Shown piece by piece: positions 50,767 to 61,964 of a DNA stretch of 64,000 nt. Location: contig NZ_CP135529.1 in NCBI RefSeq assembly GCF_032401055.1, positions 1 to 64,000 on the forward strand, read 5' to 3'. Within the stretch, counting starts at the first letter, position 1; each line of letters begins with the position of its first letter. The notes under the pieces were generated by a model. That model saw nothing but the letters and a program-made list of their open reading frames with translations, made no database searches and was not told the origin of the DNA. This DNA comes from Tardiphaga sp. 709 (GTDB lineage Bacteria > Pseudomonadota > Alphaproteobacteria > Rhizobiales > Xanthobacteraceae). The position numbers and the translations under genes were made by a program.

Positions 50767-53700
50767 ATGAGTCAGAAGCCCGCCGCCGCGTCGAATGCCG
50801 GATTTGTCCATCTCCACGTGCATTCGGCCTATTCGCTGCTGAAGGGCTCGATCAAGATCCAGAAGCTGGCGGAACTGGCCAAGGCCGACCATCAACCGGC
50901 GCTGGCGCTGACCGACAGCGACAACATGTTTGGCGCGCTGGAATTCTCCGAAAAGCTGGTGGGCTATGGCATCCAGCCGATTACCGGCTGCGAGGTCGCG
51001 ATCGATTTCGGCGACCAGGATCCCAACGCCCGTAATGCGCTGAATGCCGTGATGCCGCGCATTGTGCTGCTGGCTGCCAAGGAGCGCGGCTATCAGAGCC
51101 TGATGAAACTCAACTCGCGCGCGTTTCTGGAAACCCCGGTCAATCATGCGCCCCATATCAAGCTGGAATGGCTTCTGGAGGAGACGGAAGACCTGATCGC
51201 GTTGAGCGGCGGTCCTGACGGTCCGATCAATCAGGCGCTGCTTGCCGATCAATCCGCGCTTGCCGCTGCGCGCTGCGACCGGCTTGGGTCGCTATTCGGC
51301 GATCGGCTCTATATCGAACTGCAGCGTCATGGCGCCGAGAAGGAGCGCCGCGCCGAAGCCGGTTTGATCGACCTGGCTTACGCCAAGGGCCTGCCGCTGG
51401 TGGCCACGAACGAGCCGTATTTTGCTGCCGCGGATGACTATGAGGCCCATGATGCGCTGCTATGTATCGCCGGTGGCAGGATCATTGCCGAGACGGACCG
51501 CGAGCAGCTTACCACCGATCATCGCTTCAAGACCCGCGCCGAAATGGCCGTGCTGTTTGCCGACATTCCCGAGGCATTGGCGTCAACCGTCGAAATCGCC
51601 GAGCGCTGCTCGTTCCGGCCAAAGACGCGCAAGCCGATCCTGCCGCGCTTCACGGTGGGCGCCGGCAGTAACGCGGAAGGCGCGGCCCAGGAGGAATCCG
51701 ACGAGTTGCGCCGTCAGGCCGAGGAGGGGCTGCGCAAGCGTCTCGAGATCCACGGCGTGTCACAGGGCAAGAGCGAGGAGGAATACCACGCCCGGCTCGA
51801 CTTCGAACTGAACGTCATCTCCCGCATGAACTATGCGGGTTACTTCCTGATCGTGTCGGACTTCATCAAATGGGCGAAGGCGCAGGGCATTCCGGTGGGG
51901 CCGGGCCGCGGTTCGGGCGCTGGCTCGCTGGTCGCCTGGGTGCTGACCATCACCGATCTCGATCCCTTGCAGTTCAACCTTCTGTTCGAACGCTTCCTCA
52001 ATCCGGAGCGCGTATCGATGCCGGACTTCGACATCGACTTCTGCCAGGACCGCCGCGGCGAGGTGATCTCCTATGTGCAGCAGCGTTACGGTCGCGATCA
52101 GGTCGCGCAGATCATCACCTTCGGTACGCTGCAGGCGCGCGGCGTGTTGCGCGACGTCGGCCGTGTGCTGCAGATGCCCTATGGCCAGGTCGACAAGCTG
52201 ACCAAGCTGGTGCCGCAAAATCCCGCCGCACCGGTGACACTTGCAGCCGCGATCGAGGGCGAGCCGAAACTCCAGGCGCTCCGCGACGAGGATCCGATCG
52301 TCGCCAAAGCCTTCGATATTGCGCAGCGTCTCGAGGGCCTGACACGCCACGCTTCGACCCACGCAGCAGGCATCGTGATCGGCGACCGGCCGCTGTCGCA
52401 ACTCGTGCCGATGTATCGCGATCCGAAATCGGACATGCCGGTCACCCAGTTCAACATGAAATGGGTTGAGCCAGCAGGTCTCGTGAAGTTCGACTTCCTC
52501 GGCCTGAAGACGCTGACGGTGCTCGATGTCGCCGTGAAGCTGCTCAAGCAGCGCAATATTGACGTCAATCTTGCGACCACGCCGATTACCGATCCCAAGA
52601 GCTACGAAATGCTGGCGCGCGGTGAAGTGGTCGGCGTGTTCCAGGTGGAAAGCCAGGGCATGCGGCGCGCGCTTGTGGACATGCGCCCCGACCGTTTCGA
52701 GGACATCATCGCGCTCGTCGCGTTGTATCGTCCGGGCCCGATGGCGAACATCCCGACCTATTGCGCGCGCAAGCATGGCGATGAAGAGCCGGAATATCTG
52801 CATCCGATCATCGAGCCGATCCTGAAGGAAACCTTCGGCGTCATCATCTATCAGGAACAGGTGATGCAGATCGCGCAGGTCATGGCCGGCTATTCGCTCG
52901 GTGACGCCGACCTGCTGCGCCGCGCGATGGGTAAGAAGATCCGCGCCGAAATGGAAAAGCAGCGCGAGATCTTCGTCGCCGGCTCCGTCAAGAATGGTGT
53001 GCCGAAGGGGCAGGCCGATACGATCTTCGATCTGCTGGCAAAATTCGCCGACTATGGCTTCAACAAGAGCCACGCGGCGGCCTATGCGCTGGTGTCGTAT
53101 CACACCGCCTATATGAAGGCGCATTATCCGGTGGAGTTCATTGCGGCGTCGATGACGCTCGACATGGGCAACACCGACAAGCTGTCGGAATTTCGCGCCG
53201 AGGCGCAGCGGCTCGGTATCAAGGTCGAGGCGCCGAACATCAATCGTTCGGGCGTCACCTTCGAGGTCAGCGACAACACGATCTATTATGCGCTGGCCGC
53301 GTTGAAAGGCGTCGGCGCTGGCGCCGTCGAGCTGATCGTCGCCGAGCGCAACAAGAATGGTTTGTTCACGTCGCTTGCCGACTTTGCGTCGCGCGTGAGC
53401 CCACGCGCGGTCAACAAGCGCATCATCGAAACACTCGCTGCGGCCGGCGCCTTCGATACGCTCGATCCACATCGTGCCCGCGTGCATGGCGGCGCGGATG
53501 CTATTTTGGCCGCCTGCCAGAGTGCCCACGTGGATACGACAATCGGTCAGGGAAACATGTTTGGCGGCGCGGCCGATGCGCCGACCATCATGCTGCCGCA
53601 GATCGACAACTGGCTGGCGGCGGAGAAGCTGCGCAAGGAATACGACGCTATTGGCTTCTTCCTGTCCGGCCATCCGCTCGATGACTATGCGACCGCCCTG

Positions 53701-54249
53701 AAGCGACTGCGGGTGCAGAGCTGGGCCGAGTTCTGCCGCGCGGTCAAAACCGGCGCTACGGCGGGCAGGGTGGCGGCTACCGTCGTGTCCCGCATGGAGC
53801 GGAGGACCAAAACCGGCAACAAGATGGGCATCATGGGCCTGTCCGACCCGACCGGCCATTTCGAGGCGGTGCTGTTCTCCGAAGGGCTTGCCCAATACCG
53901 CGACGTGCTGGAACCGGGTACCGCGGTGCTGCTGCAACTCGGCGCCGAACTCCAGGGCGAGGACGTTCGGGCCCGGGTTCTCCACGCGGAGCCTTTGGAT
54001 GCCGCCGCCGCCAAGACCCAGAAGGGGCTCAGGGTGACCATGAAGGACACCAAGGCACTGGATTCGCTGGTAAAACGCCTCCAACCGCAGCCGAGCAATG
54101 CCGCCGGCGGAGGCGACGTTTCGCTGATCCTGCGCCTCGACCTGCAAACCGAGGTCGAATTCAAGCTCGAAGGCCGGTTCCAGGTGTCCCCGCAGATCGC
54201 CGGCGCCATCAAGGCGGTTTCCGGGGTGGAAATGGTCGAAACGCTTTGA
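50767..54249 (+). CDS. dnaE: DNA polymerase III alpha subunit
   Basis: 1160-residue replicative polymerase. N-terminal PHP domain (FVHLHVHSAYSLLKGSIKIQKL, LTDSDNMFGALEF), family C palm with catalytic aspartates in MPDFDIDFCQDRRGEV (about 418-432), GPGRGSGAGSLVAWVL, the fingers and beta-clamp-binding region, helix-hairpin-helix and OB domains to the C terminus. Length and context fit DnaE1 rather than the damage-linked DnaE2. ATG 50767 chosen; a TTG four codons earlier is in frame. Confidence 0.97.
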   Translation: MSQKPAAASNAGFVHLHVHSAYSLLKGSIKIQKLAELAKADHQPALALTDSDNMFGALEFSEKLVGYGIQPITGCEVAIDFGDQDPNARNALNAVMPRIVLLAAKERGYQSLMKLNSRAFLETPVNHAPHIKLEWLLEETEDLIALSGGPDGPINQALLADQSALAAARCDRLGSLFGDRLYIELQRHGAEKERRAEAGLIDLAYAKGLPLVATNEPYFAAADDYEAHDALLCIAGGRIIAETDREQLTTDHRFKTRAEMAVLFADIPEALASTVEIAERCSFRPKTRKPILPRFTVGAGSNAEGAAQEESDELRRQAEEGLRKRLEIHGVSQGKSEEEYHARLDFELNVISRMNYAGYFLIVSDFIKWAKAQGIPVGPGRGSGAGSLVAWVLTITDLDPLQFNLLFERFLNPERVSMPDFDIDFCQDRRGEVISYVQQRYGRDQVAQIITFGTLQARGVLRDVGRVLQMPYGQVDKLTKLVPQNPAAPVTLAAAIEGEPKLQALRDEDPIVAKAFDIAQRLEGLTRHASTHAAGIVIGDRPLSQLVPMYRDPKSDMPVTQFNMKWVEPAGLVKFDFLGLKTLTVLDVAVKLLKQRNIDVNLATTPITDPKSYEMLARGEVVGVFQVESQGMRRALVDMRPDRFEDIIALVALYRPGPMANIPTYCARKHGDEEPEYLHPIIEPILKETFGVIIYQEQVMQIAQVMAGYSLGDADLLRRAMGKKIRAEMEKQREIFVAGSVKNGVPKGQADTIFDLLAKFADYGFNKSHAAAYALVSYHTAYMKAHYPVEFIAASMTLDMGNTDKLSEFRAEAQRLGIKVEAPNINRSGVTFEVSDNTIYYALAALKGVGAGAVELIVAERNKNGLFTSLADFASRVSPRAVNKRIIETLAAAGAFDTLDPHRARVHGGADAILAACQSAHVDTTIGQGNMFGGAADAPTIMLPQIDNWLAAEKLRKEYDAIGFFLSGHPLDDYATALKRLRVQSWAEFCRAVKTGATAGRVAATVVSRMERRTKTGNKMGIMGLSDPTGHFEAVLFSEGLAQYRDVLEPGTAVLLQLGAELQGEDVRARVLHAEPLDAAAAKTQKGLRVTMKDTKALDSLVKRLQPQPSNAAGGGDVSLILRLDLQTEVEFKLEGRFQVSPQIAGAIKAVSGVEMVETL

Positions 54250-54293
54250 GCTGGCGACCCGCGCGGTAAACCGGCCGAAGCCACCGGATTTCC

Positions 54294-54321
54294 TTGCTTA
54301 TCCCGGGAATCCGGCTATATA
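54294..54321 (+). promoter_or_regulatory. promoter of rpsB-tsf
   Basis: TTGCTT (54294-54299), a 16-bp spacer and TATATA (54316-54321), about 130 bp upstream of rpsB, leaving a 5' leader long enough for ribosomal-protein feedback. Confidence 0.6.
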
Positions 54322-54450
54322 CCGCGCCATCTCACACGGAAGCATGGCTTAATCGCCGTCCGGTGGCATCCGGGCTGCACGGCAGAATCCTCTGCCCGAA
54401 TGCTCGTTTGCTCACACGCTTCCGGAGGAAACAACCGGAGAATTGATACT

Positions 54451-55443
54451 ATGGCACTACCCGAATTTTCTATGCGTCAACTGCTCGAAGCTGGCGTCCA
54501 CTTTGGTCACCAGTCGCACCGCTGGAATCCGAAGATGGCGAATTACATCTTCGGCGCACGCAACAACATCCACATCATCGACCTCGCGCAGACCGTGCCG
54601 TTGCTGCACACCGCGCTGAAGGCTGTCAGCGACACCGTCGCCAAGGGCGGCCGCATCCTGTTCGTCGGCACCAAGCGCCAGGCGCAAGACGTCGTTGCCG
54701 AAGCTGCGAAGCGCTCGGCGATGTACTTCGTCAATTCGCGCTGGCTCGGTGGCACCCTGACCAACTGGAAGACCATCTCCGGTTCGATCAAGCGTCTGCG
54801 TCACCTGGACGAAGTGCTGAACTCCGGCGATGCGTCGGCCTACACCAAGAAGGAACGTCTGACGCTGCAGCGCGAGCGCGACAAGCTCGATCGCTCGCTG
54901 GGCGGCATCAAGGACATGGGCGGTCTGCCCGACCTGATCTTCGTGATCGACACCAACAAGGAAGACATCGCGATCCAGGAAGCCCAGCGTCTGGGTATCC
55001 CTGTCGCGGCGATCGTCGACACCAACTCGGATCCGAAGGGCATCACCTATGTGGTCCCGGGCAACGACGACGCCGGCCGTGCGCTCTCGCTGTATTGCGA
55101 CCTGATCGCACGCGCTGTCATCGACGGCATCTCGCGCGCCCAGGGCGACTCGGGCTTCGATATCGGTGCATCGGCTGCCCCGGTGGCTGAGGCCATCCCG
55201 GCTCCGGAAGCGGGCTTTCAGGGCCTGGCCGGTCCGCGCGGCACTGCCGACGATCTCAAGAAGCTCACCGGCGTGTCCGGTGCGATCGAGAAGAAGTTCA
55301 ACGACCTCGGCATCTTCCACTACTGGCAGCTGGCCGAACTCGATCACGACACCGCCCACAAGATTGGCGAAGAAGTTGGTCTTCCGGCCCGTGCCGACGG
55401 CTGGGTCGCCCAGGCCAAGGGTCTGACGGCGGAAGCCGAGTAA
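54451..55443 (+). CDS. rpsB: 30S ribosomal protein S2 with C-terminal helix-hairpin-helix extension
   Basis: 330 residues; the S2 core (1-234) has [21 protein letters not shown] and [14 protein letters not shown] and [21 protein letters not shown]. coli S2 ends near 241, while here a further 95 residues follow: an Ala/Pro linker (241-260) and a helix-hairpin-helix-like unit (265-325) with [20 protein letters not shown] and [15 protein letters not shown]. Ribosomal proteins with such tails occur in Rhizobiales. Start ATG 54451 behind CCGGAG. First gene of rpsB-tsf. Confidence 0.95.
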   Translation: MALPEFSMRQLLEAGVHFGHQSHRWNPKMANYIFGARNNIHIIDLAQTVPLLHTALKAVSDTVAKGGRILFVGTKRQAQDVVAEAAKRSAMYFVNSRWLGGTLTNWKTISGSIKRLRHLDEVLNSGDASAYTKKERLTLQRERDKLDRSLGGIKDMGGLPDLIFVIDTNKEDIAIQEAQRLGIPVAAIVDTNSDPKGITYVVPGNDDAGRALSLYCDLIARAVIDGISRAQGDSGFDIGASAAPVAEAIPAPEAGFQGLAGPRGTADDLKKLTGVSGAIEKKFNDLGIFHYWQLAELDHDTAHKIGEEVGLPARADGWVAQAKGLTAEAE

Positions 55444-55450
55444 CGCGCAG

Positions 55451-55494
55451 GCGTGATCCCGGAACCGGTGTCCCGGTTCCGGACAAAATCATGC
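55451..55494. repeat. dispersed palindromic element between rpsB and tsf
   Basis: Perfect 10-bp stem CCGGAACCGG/CCGGTTCCGG with loop TGTC, extended by GCGTGATC at the left and AAAATCATGC at the right (imperfect outer arms). The pattern GATTTTGTCCGGA with a C/G-rich stem and GATCACGC or GATCATGC ends matches, from memory, a very common Rhizobiales intergenic palindrome. It probably shapes mRNA between the two translation genes. Confidence 0.75.
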
Positions 55495-55643
55495 CGATGC
55501 GACAGCCAAGAAACTATTGTGCGGCCGTCATCCCGGCCGCACTTTCCATCTCTACACTTCTCTCGATGATAGTTCCTGCGGCGTAACGCGATTGACCAGC
55601 ACCGGCTGGCTCGCAGGCGCCCTGACAGGCAAAGGGTTCAACG

Positions 55644-56567
55644 ATGGCAACGATTACTGCAGCGATGGTCAAGGACCTCCGCGAAACCACCGGCGTCGGC
55701 ATGATGGATTGCAAGAACGCACTTGCTGCCAATGACGGCGACATGCAGGCGTCAATCGACTGGCTGCGCGCGAAGGGCCTGTCCAAGGCCGCCAAGAAGG
55801 CTGACCGCGTCGCGGCTGAAGGCCTGATCGGCGTTCTCACTGCCGGCAACAAGGGCGTCGTGGTCGAAGTCAATTCCGAGACCGACTTCGTCGCGCGCAA
55901 CGATCAGTTCCAGGGGCTGGTCAAGATGATCGCCCAGGTCGCGCTCAAGGTCGGCTCCGACGTTGAGGCCATCAAGGCGCACAAGGTTGGCGACGTCACT
56001 GTCGAGACCGCGATCACGGAAGCCATCGCCACCATCGGCGAAAACATGACCCTGCGCCGCGCCGCGACGCTGGAAGTCTCGGCCGGCGTCGTGTCGAGCT
56101 ACGTGCATAACGCCGTGATCGAAGGTCTCGGCAAGATGGGCATCATCGTCGCGCTGGAATCCACCGGCAAGGCTGACGAGCTCGCGACTCTCGGCAAACA
56201 GATCGCGATGCATGTCGCTGCTGCCAACCCGCAGGCGCTGGACTCCGCCGGCCTCGATCCGGCCGTCGTTGCTCGCGAAAAGGAAGTGATGGCGGACAAG
56301 TATCGCCAGCAGGGCAAGCCGGACGCGATGATCGAGAAGATCGTCGAGAACGGCCTGAAGACCTATTACAAGGAAGTCTGCCTGCTGGATCAGGCCTTCA
56401 TCCACGACACCGGCAAGTCGGTGGCGCAGGCCGTCAAGGAAGCCGAAGGCAAGGTTGGCGCGCCGATCAAGCTCACTGGCTTCGTGCGCTACGCGCTCGG
56501 TGAAGGCATCGAGAAGCAGACTTCGGACTTCGCTGCCGAAGTTGCCGCCGCGAGCGGCCAGAAGTAA
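55644..56567 (+). CDS. tsf: elongation factor Ts
   Basis: 307-residue guanine-nucleotide exchange factor for EF-Tu. N-terminal UBA-like domain with [38 protein letters not shown] (about 8-46), then the [10 protein letters not shown] core and two dimerisation-like subdomains; the C-terminal [21 protein letters not shown] is typical. ATG 55644 behind AAGGG. Confidence 0.97.
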   Translation: MATITAAMVKDLRETTGVGMMDCKNALAANDGDMQASIDWLRAKGLSKAAKKADRVAAEGLIGVLTAGNKGVVVEVNSETDFVARNDQFQGLVKMIAQVALKVGSDVEAIKAHKVGDVTVETAITEAIATIGENMTLRRAATLEVSAGVVSSYVHNAVIEGLGKMGIIVALESTGKADELATLGKQIAMHVAAANPQALDSAGLDPAVVAREKEVMADKYRQQGKPDAMIEKIVENGLKTYYKEVCLLDQAFIHDTGKSVAQAVKEAEGKVGAPIKLTGFVRYALGEGIEKQTSDFAAEVAAASGQK

Positions 56568-56582
56568 GACGAATTGGAAGAC

Positions 56583-56605
56583 CTCCCGGCGATCTACGCC
56601 GGGAG
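56583..56605 (+). terminator. hairpin between tsf and pyrH
   Basis: Stem CTCCCGGCG/CGCCGGGAG with loop ATCTA and no T-run: more likely a processing or stabilising hairpin than a full terminator. Confidence 0.5.
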
Positions 56606-56634
56606 CTGCCGCCTCGAAAGGAAGCGATCGCATC

Positions 56635-57351
56635 ATGGGTGAGCCGCTCTATCGTCGCGTCGTGATCAAGGTCTCGGGTGAGTCTTTCGCCGGAGGCCAG
56701 TCATTCGGTATCGATCAGCCGACCATCGACCGCATCGCCGTCGATCTCATTGCAGCCCAGAAACTTGGTGTCGAAGTCGCGGTCGTCGTCGGCGGCGGCA
56801 ATATCTTCCGCGGCGTCGAAGTCTCCTCGCGTGGTGTGTCGCGCCCGACCGGCGACAGCATGGGCATGCTCGCTACCGTCATGAACTGCCTGGCACTGGA
56901 AGCTGCGATCGAGCGGCACGCCGTGCCGGCCCGTACGCTGTCGGCGATGGTGATGCCGCAGGTCTGCGAACTTTTCACACGCGCTGCCGCACATAAGTAT
57001 CTGTCTGAGGGCCGCATCGTGCTGCTGGCCGGCGGTACCGGCAATCCGTTCTTCACCACTGACACGACCGCAGTGTTGCGCGCTGCCGAGATCGGCGCAT
57101 CGGCTGTGCTGAAGGCGACCAATGTGGACGGCGTCTACAGTGCCGATCCAAAGAAGGATCCGAACGCGACGCGCTTCGAGCGTCTCAGCCATTCGCAGGC
57201 GGTGGAGGGGAACTACAAAGTCATGGATGCGACGGCTTTCGCGCTTGCCCGCGAGACCTCGCTGCCTATCATCGTATTCTCGATCGCCGAACCGGGTTCG
57301 ATCGGCGCCATTTTGACTGGTACTGGCCACGGCACCATCGTCGCGGGCTGA
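56635..57351 (+). CDS. pyrH: uridylate kinase (UMP kinase)
   Basis: 238-residue amino-acid-kinase-fold enzyme phosphorylating UMP to [18 protein letters not shown] (about 7-21), [60 protein letters not shown] and the [18 protein letters not shown]-regulated region are intact. ATG 56635 behind AAAGGAAG. Cytoplasmic; conserved order with tsf and frr. Confidence 0.97.
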   Translation: MGEPLYRRVVIKVSGESFAGGQSFGIDQPTIDRIAVDLIAAQKLGVEVAVVVGGGNIFRGVEVSSRGVSRPTGDSMGMLATVMNCLALEAAIERHAVPARTLSAMVMPQVCELFTRAAAHKYLSEGRIVLLAGGTGNPFFTTDTTAVLRAAEIGASAVLKATNVDGVYSADPKKDPNATRFERLSHSQAVEGNYKVMDATAFALARETSLPIIVFSIAEPGSIGAILTGTGHGTIVAG

Positions 57352-57412
57352 TTTTAGACGGGTTCGGAGCGCCATACCCGCTTCGCACCAGCAGGATACA
57401 AGGGAGAGCTGC

Positions 57413-57979
57413 ATGGCCACCATGGCCCCATTCGACATCAACGACCTCAAGCGCCGTATGCAGGGCTCGACCCAGTCGCTGAAGCATGAGCTTGGCGGCT
57501 TGCGCACCGGACGTGCGGCAGCCTCGATGCTGGAGCCGGTCCAGGTGGAAGCCTATGGCAGCCACATGCCGCTGAACCAGGTTGCGACCGTCAGCGTTCC
57601 CGAGCCGCGCCTGCTGTCGGTGCAGGTTTGGGACAAGTCGATGGTCAAGGCGGTGGAAAAGGCGATCGTCGATTCCAATCTCGGCCTTAGCCCGGCGACT
57701 GAAGGCCAGATCCTGCGGCTGCGCATTCCCGAACTGAACACCGAGCGCCGCAAGGAACTCGTGAAAGTCGCGCATAAATATGCCGAGGCGGCCAAGGTTG
57801 CGGTGCGCCACGTACGCCGTGACGGTCTCGACATCATCAAGAAGCTCGAGAAGGCTCACGAGATTTCCGAGGACGACCAGAAGCGCCACGATACCGAAGT
57901 GCAGAAGGTCACGGACAGCGTGATCGCTGAAATCGATCAGTTGCTGGCGGCTAAGGAAAAGGAAATCATGACGGTTTAA
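57413..57979 (+). CDS. frr: ribosome recycling factor
   Basis: 188 residues. Family landmarks are [44 protein letters not shown] (about 22-65) and [27 protein letters not shown] (about 104-130). Splits post-termination 70S complexes with EF-G. ATG 57413 behind GGGAGAG; ATG 57422 is an alternative. Confidence 0.97.
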   Translation: MATMAPFDINDLKRRMQGSTQSLKHELGGLRTGRAAASMLEPVQVEAYGSHMPLNQVATVSVPEPRLLSVQVWDKSMVKAVEKAIVDSNLGLSPATEGQILRLRIPELNTERRKELVKVAHKYAEAAKVAVRHVRRDGLDIIKKLEKAHEISEDDQKRHDTEVQKVTDSVIAEIDQLLAAKEKEIMTV

Positions 57980-58069
57980 GCGTCAGGAGCCGCATTTAAG
58001 CTGTTGAAAAGCGTATGGTCCGCAAATTGGTCACATATGTGCCGGACCATATGCTGGGGATTTTAATCG

Positions 58070-58825
58070 ATGTCGAATGCCGCCGCGCCCGCAAATGATG
58101 GATCGGACCGATCCACGCCTTTGCATGTCGCGATCATCATGGACGGCAATGGACGCTGGGCTGCAGCGCGGGGGCTTCCGCGCGCCGAGGGCCATCGCCG
58201 CGGCGTCGAGGCACTTCGTCGTGTGGTGCGGGCATCCAACGAACTCGGCATCCAGTATCTGACGATCTTCTCGTTCAGCTCCGAGAACTGGTCGCGGCCG
58301 GCGTCCGAGATCAGCGATCTGTTCGGCCTGCTGCGTCGCTTCATCCGCAACGATCTTGCCACACTGCATCGTGACGGCGTGCGCGTACGCGTGATCGGAG
58401 AGCGCCAGGGCCTCGATTCCGATATCGCGTCATTGCTGAAAGAGGCCGAGGACCTGACGCGGGGCAACACCCAGCTCAATCTCGTGGTCGCCTTCAACTA
58501 CGGCTCGCGGCACGAGATCGCCACGGCAGCGCAGCGCCTTGCGCGCGAGGTTGCCGAGGGCAAGCGGACGCCCGAAAGCATCAATGTCGATACGCTCGGC
58601 CAGTATCTCGACGCGCCTGATATTCCGGATCCGGACCTGATCATCCGCACGTCGGGCGAACAGCGGCTGTCGAACTTTCTGATGTGGCAGGCCGCCTATA
58701 GCGAGTTCGTATTCGTGCCGATCCACTGGCCGGATTTCGACAAGGCCGCGCTGGAAAGCGCTATTGCCGAATATGCCCGCCGCGAGCGGCGTTTCGGCGG
58801 TCTCGCCGCGAAAACCGGTTCGTGA
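58070..58825 (+). CDS. uppS: undecaprenyl diphosphate synthase (cis-prenyltransferase)
   Basis: 251 residues; makes the C55 lipid carrier for peptidoglycan and [29 protein letters not shown] (about 20-45) contains the catalytic Asp; [11 protein letters not shown] and the C-terminal [27 protein letters not shown] with WPDF follow. The stop overlaps the cdsA GTG start. Begins the lipid/isoprenoid part of the cluster. Confidence 0.96.
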   Translation: MSNAAAPANDGSDRSTPLHVAIIMDGNGRWAAARGLPRAEGHRRGVEALRRVVRASNELGIQYLTIFSFSSENWSRPASEISDLFGLLRRFIRNDLATLHRDGVRVRVIGERQGLDSDIASLLKEAEDLTRGNTQLNLVVAFNYGSRHEIATAAQRLAREVAEGKRTPESINVDTLGQYLDAPDIPDPDLIIRTSGEQRLSNFLMWQAAYSEFVFVPIHWPDFDKAALESAIAEYARRERRFGGLAAKTGS

Positions 58826-59541
58826 CCGGCGTGACCCAGGACGACAGTACGCCGAAGCAGGCGGATGACCGGGGGCTGCGCAATCTCTTGATGCGCATCC
58901 TGGCCGCGCTGGTGCTGATCCCCGTTGCGATTTTCGCCGCCTATGCCGGTGGCTGGCTGTGGTTCGGCCTCGTGACGCTGGTGTCGGTTGGTCTCTTCCT
59001 GGAATGGCGGGCCATTGTCGGCAATCATGTCGGCTGGATCGGGCTCGGCTTCGTCTATGCCTTGGCTGCGTTTGCGGCGTCCATTGTCGTGCGCCTCGAT
59101 CCCGTCTGGGGCTTTTCGGCGCTGATGTTCATTCTGCTGGTGGTCTGGATGACCGACATCGGCGGCTATTTCGCCGGGCGCGGCATCGGCGGCCCGAAAC
59201 TGTGGCCGCGCGTCAGTCCGAAGAAGACATGGGCCGGCGCAATCGGCGGCTTTGTTCTCAGCCTCGCTGTAGCTGCCGGTTTTGCTGCAAATGGTTTCGG
59301 CAGGCTGCTGCCGCTGCTCCTGATCGCAACCGTGCTGACTGTGTTGTCGCAACTCGGCGATCTCTTCGAGTCCGCAGTGAAGCGCAAATTCGGCGTGAAG
59401 GATTCCGGCCAGATCATTCCTGGCCATGGCGGTCTGCTGGATCGCCTCGATGGCTATGTGTTCGCGGTGGTTGCTGCCGCGGTGATCGGTCTTTTACGCG
59501 GCGGCGCAGATGGCGTCGGCCGCGGTCTTATGGTTTGGTGA
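58822..59541 (+). CDS. cdsA: phosphatidate cytidylyltransferase
   Basis: 239-residue polytopic enzyme that makes CDP-diacylglycerol. The signature [17 protein letters not shown] then [41 protein letters not shown] (C-terminal, about 190-218) is complete. GTG 58822 overlaps the uppS stop; a GTG three codons later is an alternative. Four bp before dxr. Confidence 0.93.
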   Translation: MTGVTQDDSTPKQADDRGLRNLLMRILAALVLIPVAIFAAYAGGWLWFGLVTLVSVGLFLEWRAIVGNHVGWIGLGFVYALAAFAASIVVRLDPVWGFSALMFILLVVWMTDIGGYFAGRGIGGPKLWPRVSPKKTWAGAIGGFVLSLAVAAGFAANGFGRLLPLLLIATVLTVLSQLGDLFESAVKRKFGVKDSGQIIPGHGGLLDRLDGYVFAVVAAAVIGLLRGGADGVGRGLMVW

Positions 59542-59545
59542 TTTG

Positions 59546-60769
59546 ATGAGCGCTGTTCCTCTGCGAAATAACAAGCCCGCCGCGTCCAGTCTGCGCAGCA
59601 TCACTGTCCTCGGTGCGACCGGTTCGATCGGCGACAGCACCATGGATCTGCTGCGGGCGTCGCCCGAGCGGTATCAGGTGGAGGCTTTGACCGCCAACGG
59701 CAACGTCGAAGGCGTGGTCAAGCTGGCCAAGGAATTCAACGCGCGCTTTGTGGCCGTCGCCGATGAATCCAAGCTGGACGAACTCCGCGCGGCCCTCGCC
59801 GGCACCGGCATCGCCAGCGGGGCAGGGGATAGCGCCATCGTAGAGGCTGCGGAGCGTCCGGCCGACTGGCTGATGGCCGCCGTATCAGGCGCCGCCGGTT
59901 TGAAGCCCGCACTCGCCGCCGTCGACCGCGGTGCAACCGTCGCGCTGGCCAACAAGGAATGCCTCGTTTGCGCCGGCGATTTCTTCATGGATCGCGCTGC
60001 CAAGGCTGGCGCCTGCATCCTGCCGGCGGACAGTGAACACAATGCTCTGTTCCAGGCGCTGGCCTCCGGCAGCCGCGAGGAACTGACCCGCGTGATCATC
60101 ACCGCCTCGGGCGGACCGTTCCGCACCTGGGCTGCCGCCGATATCGAGCAGGCGACGCTGGCGCAGGCGCTGAAACATCCAAACTGGTCGATGGGGCAGA
60201 AGATTACCATCGATTCCGCATCGATGATGAACAAGGGCCTCGAAGTGATCGAGGCGTCCTATCTGTTCGCGCTGGCGCCGGACGAAATCGACGTACTGGT
60301 ACATCCGCAGTCGATCATCCACGGTATGGTCGAGTTCCGCGATTATTCTGTCATGGCGCAGCTGGGCTCACCGGACATGCGCACGCCGATCGCGCATTGC
60401 CTGGGCTGGCCGGACCGCATCCCGGGCCGGGCCGCGCCGCTCGACCTTGCCAAGATCGGATCGCTGACCTTCGAGGCACCGGATTACGCGCGCTTCCCTG
60501 GCCTGAAGCTGGCCTATGACGCGCTGCGCACCGGCAGCGGCGCGACCACCGTCTACAACGCGGCCAACGAGATCGCCGTGGCTGCCTTCACCGCCCAGAA
60601 GATCCGCTTTGGCGCCATTGCACGGCTGGTCGAAGCGACCATGAATGAATGGGTGCGGGCAGGGAATTTGGCGCCGTTGTCATCGGCGGATGACGCTATC
60701 GCTGTTGACCATAAAGCGAGAAAAATGGCTGCCACCCTCTTGCCTCAAATTGCCGCAAAGGCATCCTAG
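59546..60769 (+). CDS. dxr: 1-deoxy-D-xylulose-5-phosphate reductoisomerase
   Basis: 407 residues; second step of the MEP isoprenoid pathway, NADPH-dependent. Nucleotide-binding [19 protein letters not shown] (about 21-39), [12 protein letters not shown], the metal-binding [13 protein letters not shown] and [24 protein letters not shown] are intact. ATG 59546 is taken because the open frame to 59510 overlaps cdsA. Supplies isoprenoid precursors used by UppS in the same cluster. Confidence 0.96.
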   Translation: MSAVPLRNNKPAASSLRSITVLGATGSIGDSTMDLLRASPERYQVEALTANGNVEGVVKLAKEFNARFVAVADESKLDELRAALAGTGIASGAGDSAIVEAAERPADWLMAAVSGAAGLKPALAAVDRGATVALANKECLVCAGDFFMDRAAKAGACILPADSEHNALFQALASGSREELTRVIITASGGPFRTWAAADIEQATLAQALKHPNWSMGQKITIDSASMMNKGLEVIEASYLFALAPDEIDVLVHPQSIIHGMVEFRDYSVMAQLGSPDMRTPIAHCLGWPDRIPGRAAPLDLAKIGSLTFEAPDYARFPGLKLAYDALRTGSGATTVYNAANEIAVAAFTAQKIRFGAIARLVEATMNEWVRAGNLAPLSSADDAIAVDHKARKMAATLLPQIAAKAS

Positions 60770-60812
60770 AGCATTGGGGACGGGGCCTTTGGCCTCGCGT
60801 TAGGGGATCGGG

Positions 60813-61964
60813 ATGCTTGAGTTTTTCCAACATAGTTTCAATACGTTAAGCCACGGCTTTATCGGCTATATCATCCCCTTTCTGTTTGTCCTGACGATCG
60901 TGGTGTTCTTCCACGAACTCGGCCACTTCCTGGTCGCCCGCTGGAACGGCGTTAAGGTCCTGACGTTCTCGCTCGGCTTCGGTCCCGAACTGGCCGGCTT
61001 CAACGATCGCCATGGCACGCGCTGGAAGATTTCCGCGATTCCGCTTGGCGGCTACGTGAAGTTCTTCGGTGACGAGAGCGAAGCCTCGACCCCCTCAAGC
61101 GCTGCGCTGGAAGGCATGACGGCGGATGAGCGCAAGGGCAGCTTCCATCACAAGCGGGTTGGCCAGCGTGCGGCCATCGTGGCTGCTGGTCCGATCGCCA
61201 ATTTCATCCTCGCGATCGTCATTTTCACCTGTCTGTTCACGTTCTTCGGCAAGCCGAGCACGACCGCCAAGGTCGACAGCATTCAGGCCGGCAGCGCGGC
61301 CGAGAAGGCCGGGTTCCAGTCGGGCGACATCATCAAGGCCATCGATGGCAAGGTCATTGGCAGTTTCTCCGACATGCAGCGCATCGTCGGGACCAAGGCT
61401 GGCGAGCAGCTGGCCTTCAGCGTCAAGCGCGGCGAAGCCACGGTCGAGCTGAAGGGCACGCCAGAACTTCGCGAAGTCAAAGACAGCTTCGGTAACGTCC
61501 ATCGTCTCGGCGTCCTCGGCATTACCCGCGCGACAGCGGTTGGCGAAGCGACCACCGAGCGGGTCAATCCGGCGACCGCTTTCGTACTGGGCGTCAAGGA
61601 AACCTGGTTCGTCGTGGACCGCACCATCGCCTATATCGGCGGTGTGTTCACCGGACGCGAGGCGGCCGACCAGATCGGTGGTCCGATGCGAATCGCCCAG
61701 ATCTCGGGGCAGGTGGCGACAATCGGCCTGACCGCCCTGATTCACCTGGCGGCGGTTCTGTCGATCTCGATCGGCCTTCTCAACCTGTTTCCAGTGCCAC
61801 TTCTCGATGGCGGTCATCTTTTGTTCTATGCCGTCGAAGCCGTTCGCGGGCGTCCGCTGTCGGAGCGCGCGCAGGAGATGGGCTTCCGCATTGGCCTCGG
61901 TTTAGTGCTGATGTTGATGGTATTTGCGACCTATAACGACATTCTTCACCTGGCTTCGTCATGA
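60813..61964 (+). CDS. rseP: site-2 intramembrane zinc metalloprotease RseP
   Basis: 383 residues. Zinc motif HELGH at 34-38 in the first membrane helix, a single PDZ domain (about 140-215; KAGFQSGDIIKAIDGKVIGSFSDMQRI) and the C-terminal NLFPVPLLDGGHLLFYAVEAVRGRPLSERAQEMG with the third zinc ligand Asp. Cleaves membrane-bound anti-sigma factors and leftover signal peptides. Its stop overlaps an ATG that is in frame with bamA. Confidence 0.95.
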   Translation: MLEFFQHSFNTLSHGFIGYIIPFLFVLTIVVFFHELGHFLVARWNGVKVLTFSLGFGPELAGFNDRHGTRWKISAIPLGGYVKFFGDESEASTPSSAALEGMTADERKGSFHHKRVGQRAAIVAAGPIANFILAIVIFTCLFTFFGKPSTTAKVDSIQAGSAAEKAGFQSGDIIKAIDGKVIGSFSDMQRIVGTKAGEQLAFSVKRGEATVELKGTPELREVKDSFGNVHRLGVLGITRATAVGEATTERVNPATAFVLGVKETWFVVDRTIAYIGGVFTGREAADQIGGPMRIAQISGQVATIGLTALIHLAAVLSISIGLLNLFPVPLLDGGHLLFYAVEAVRGRPLSERAQEMGFRIGLGLVLMLMVFATYNDILHLASS

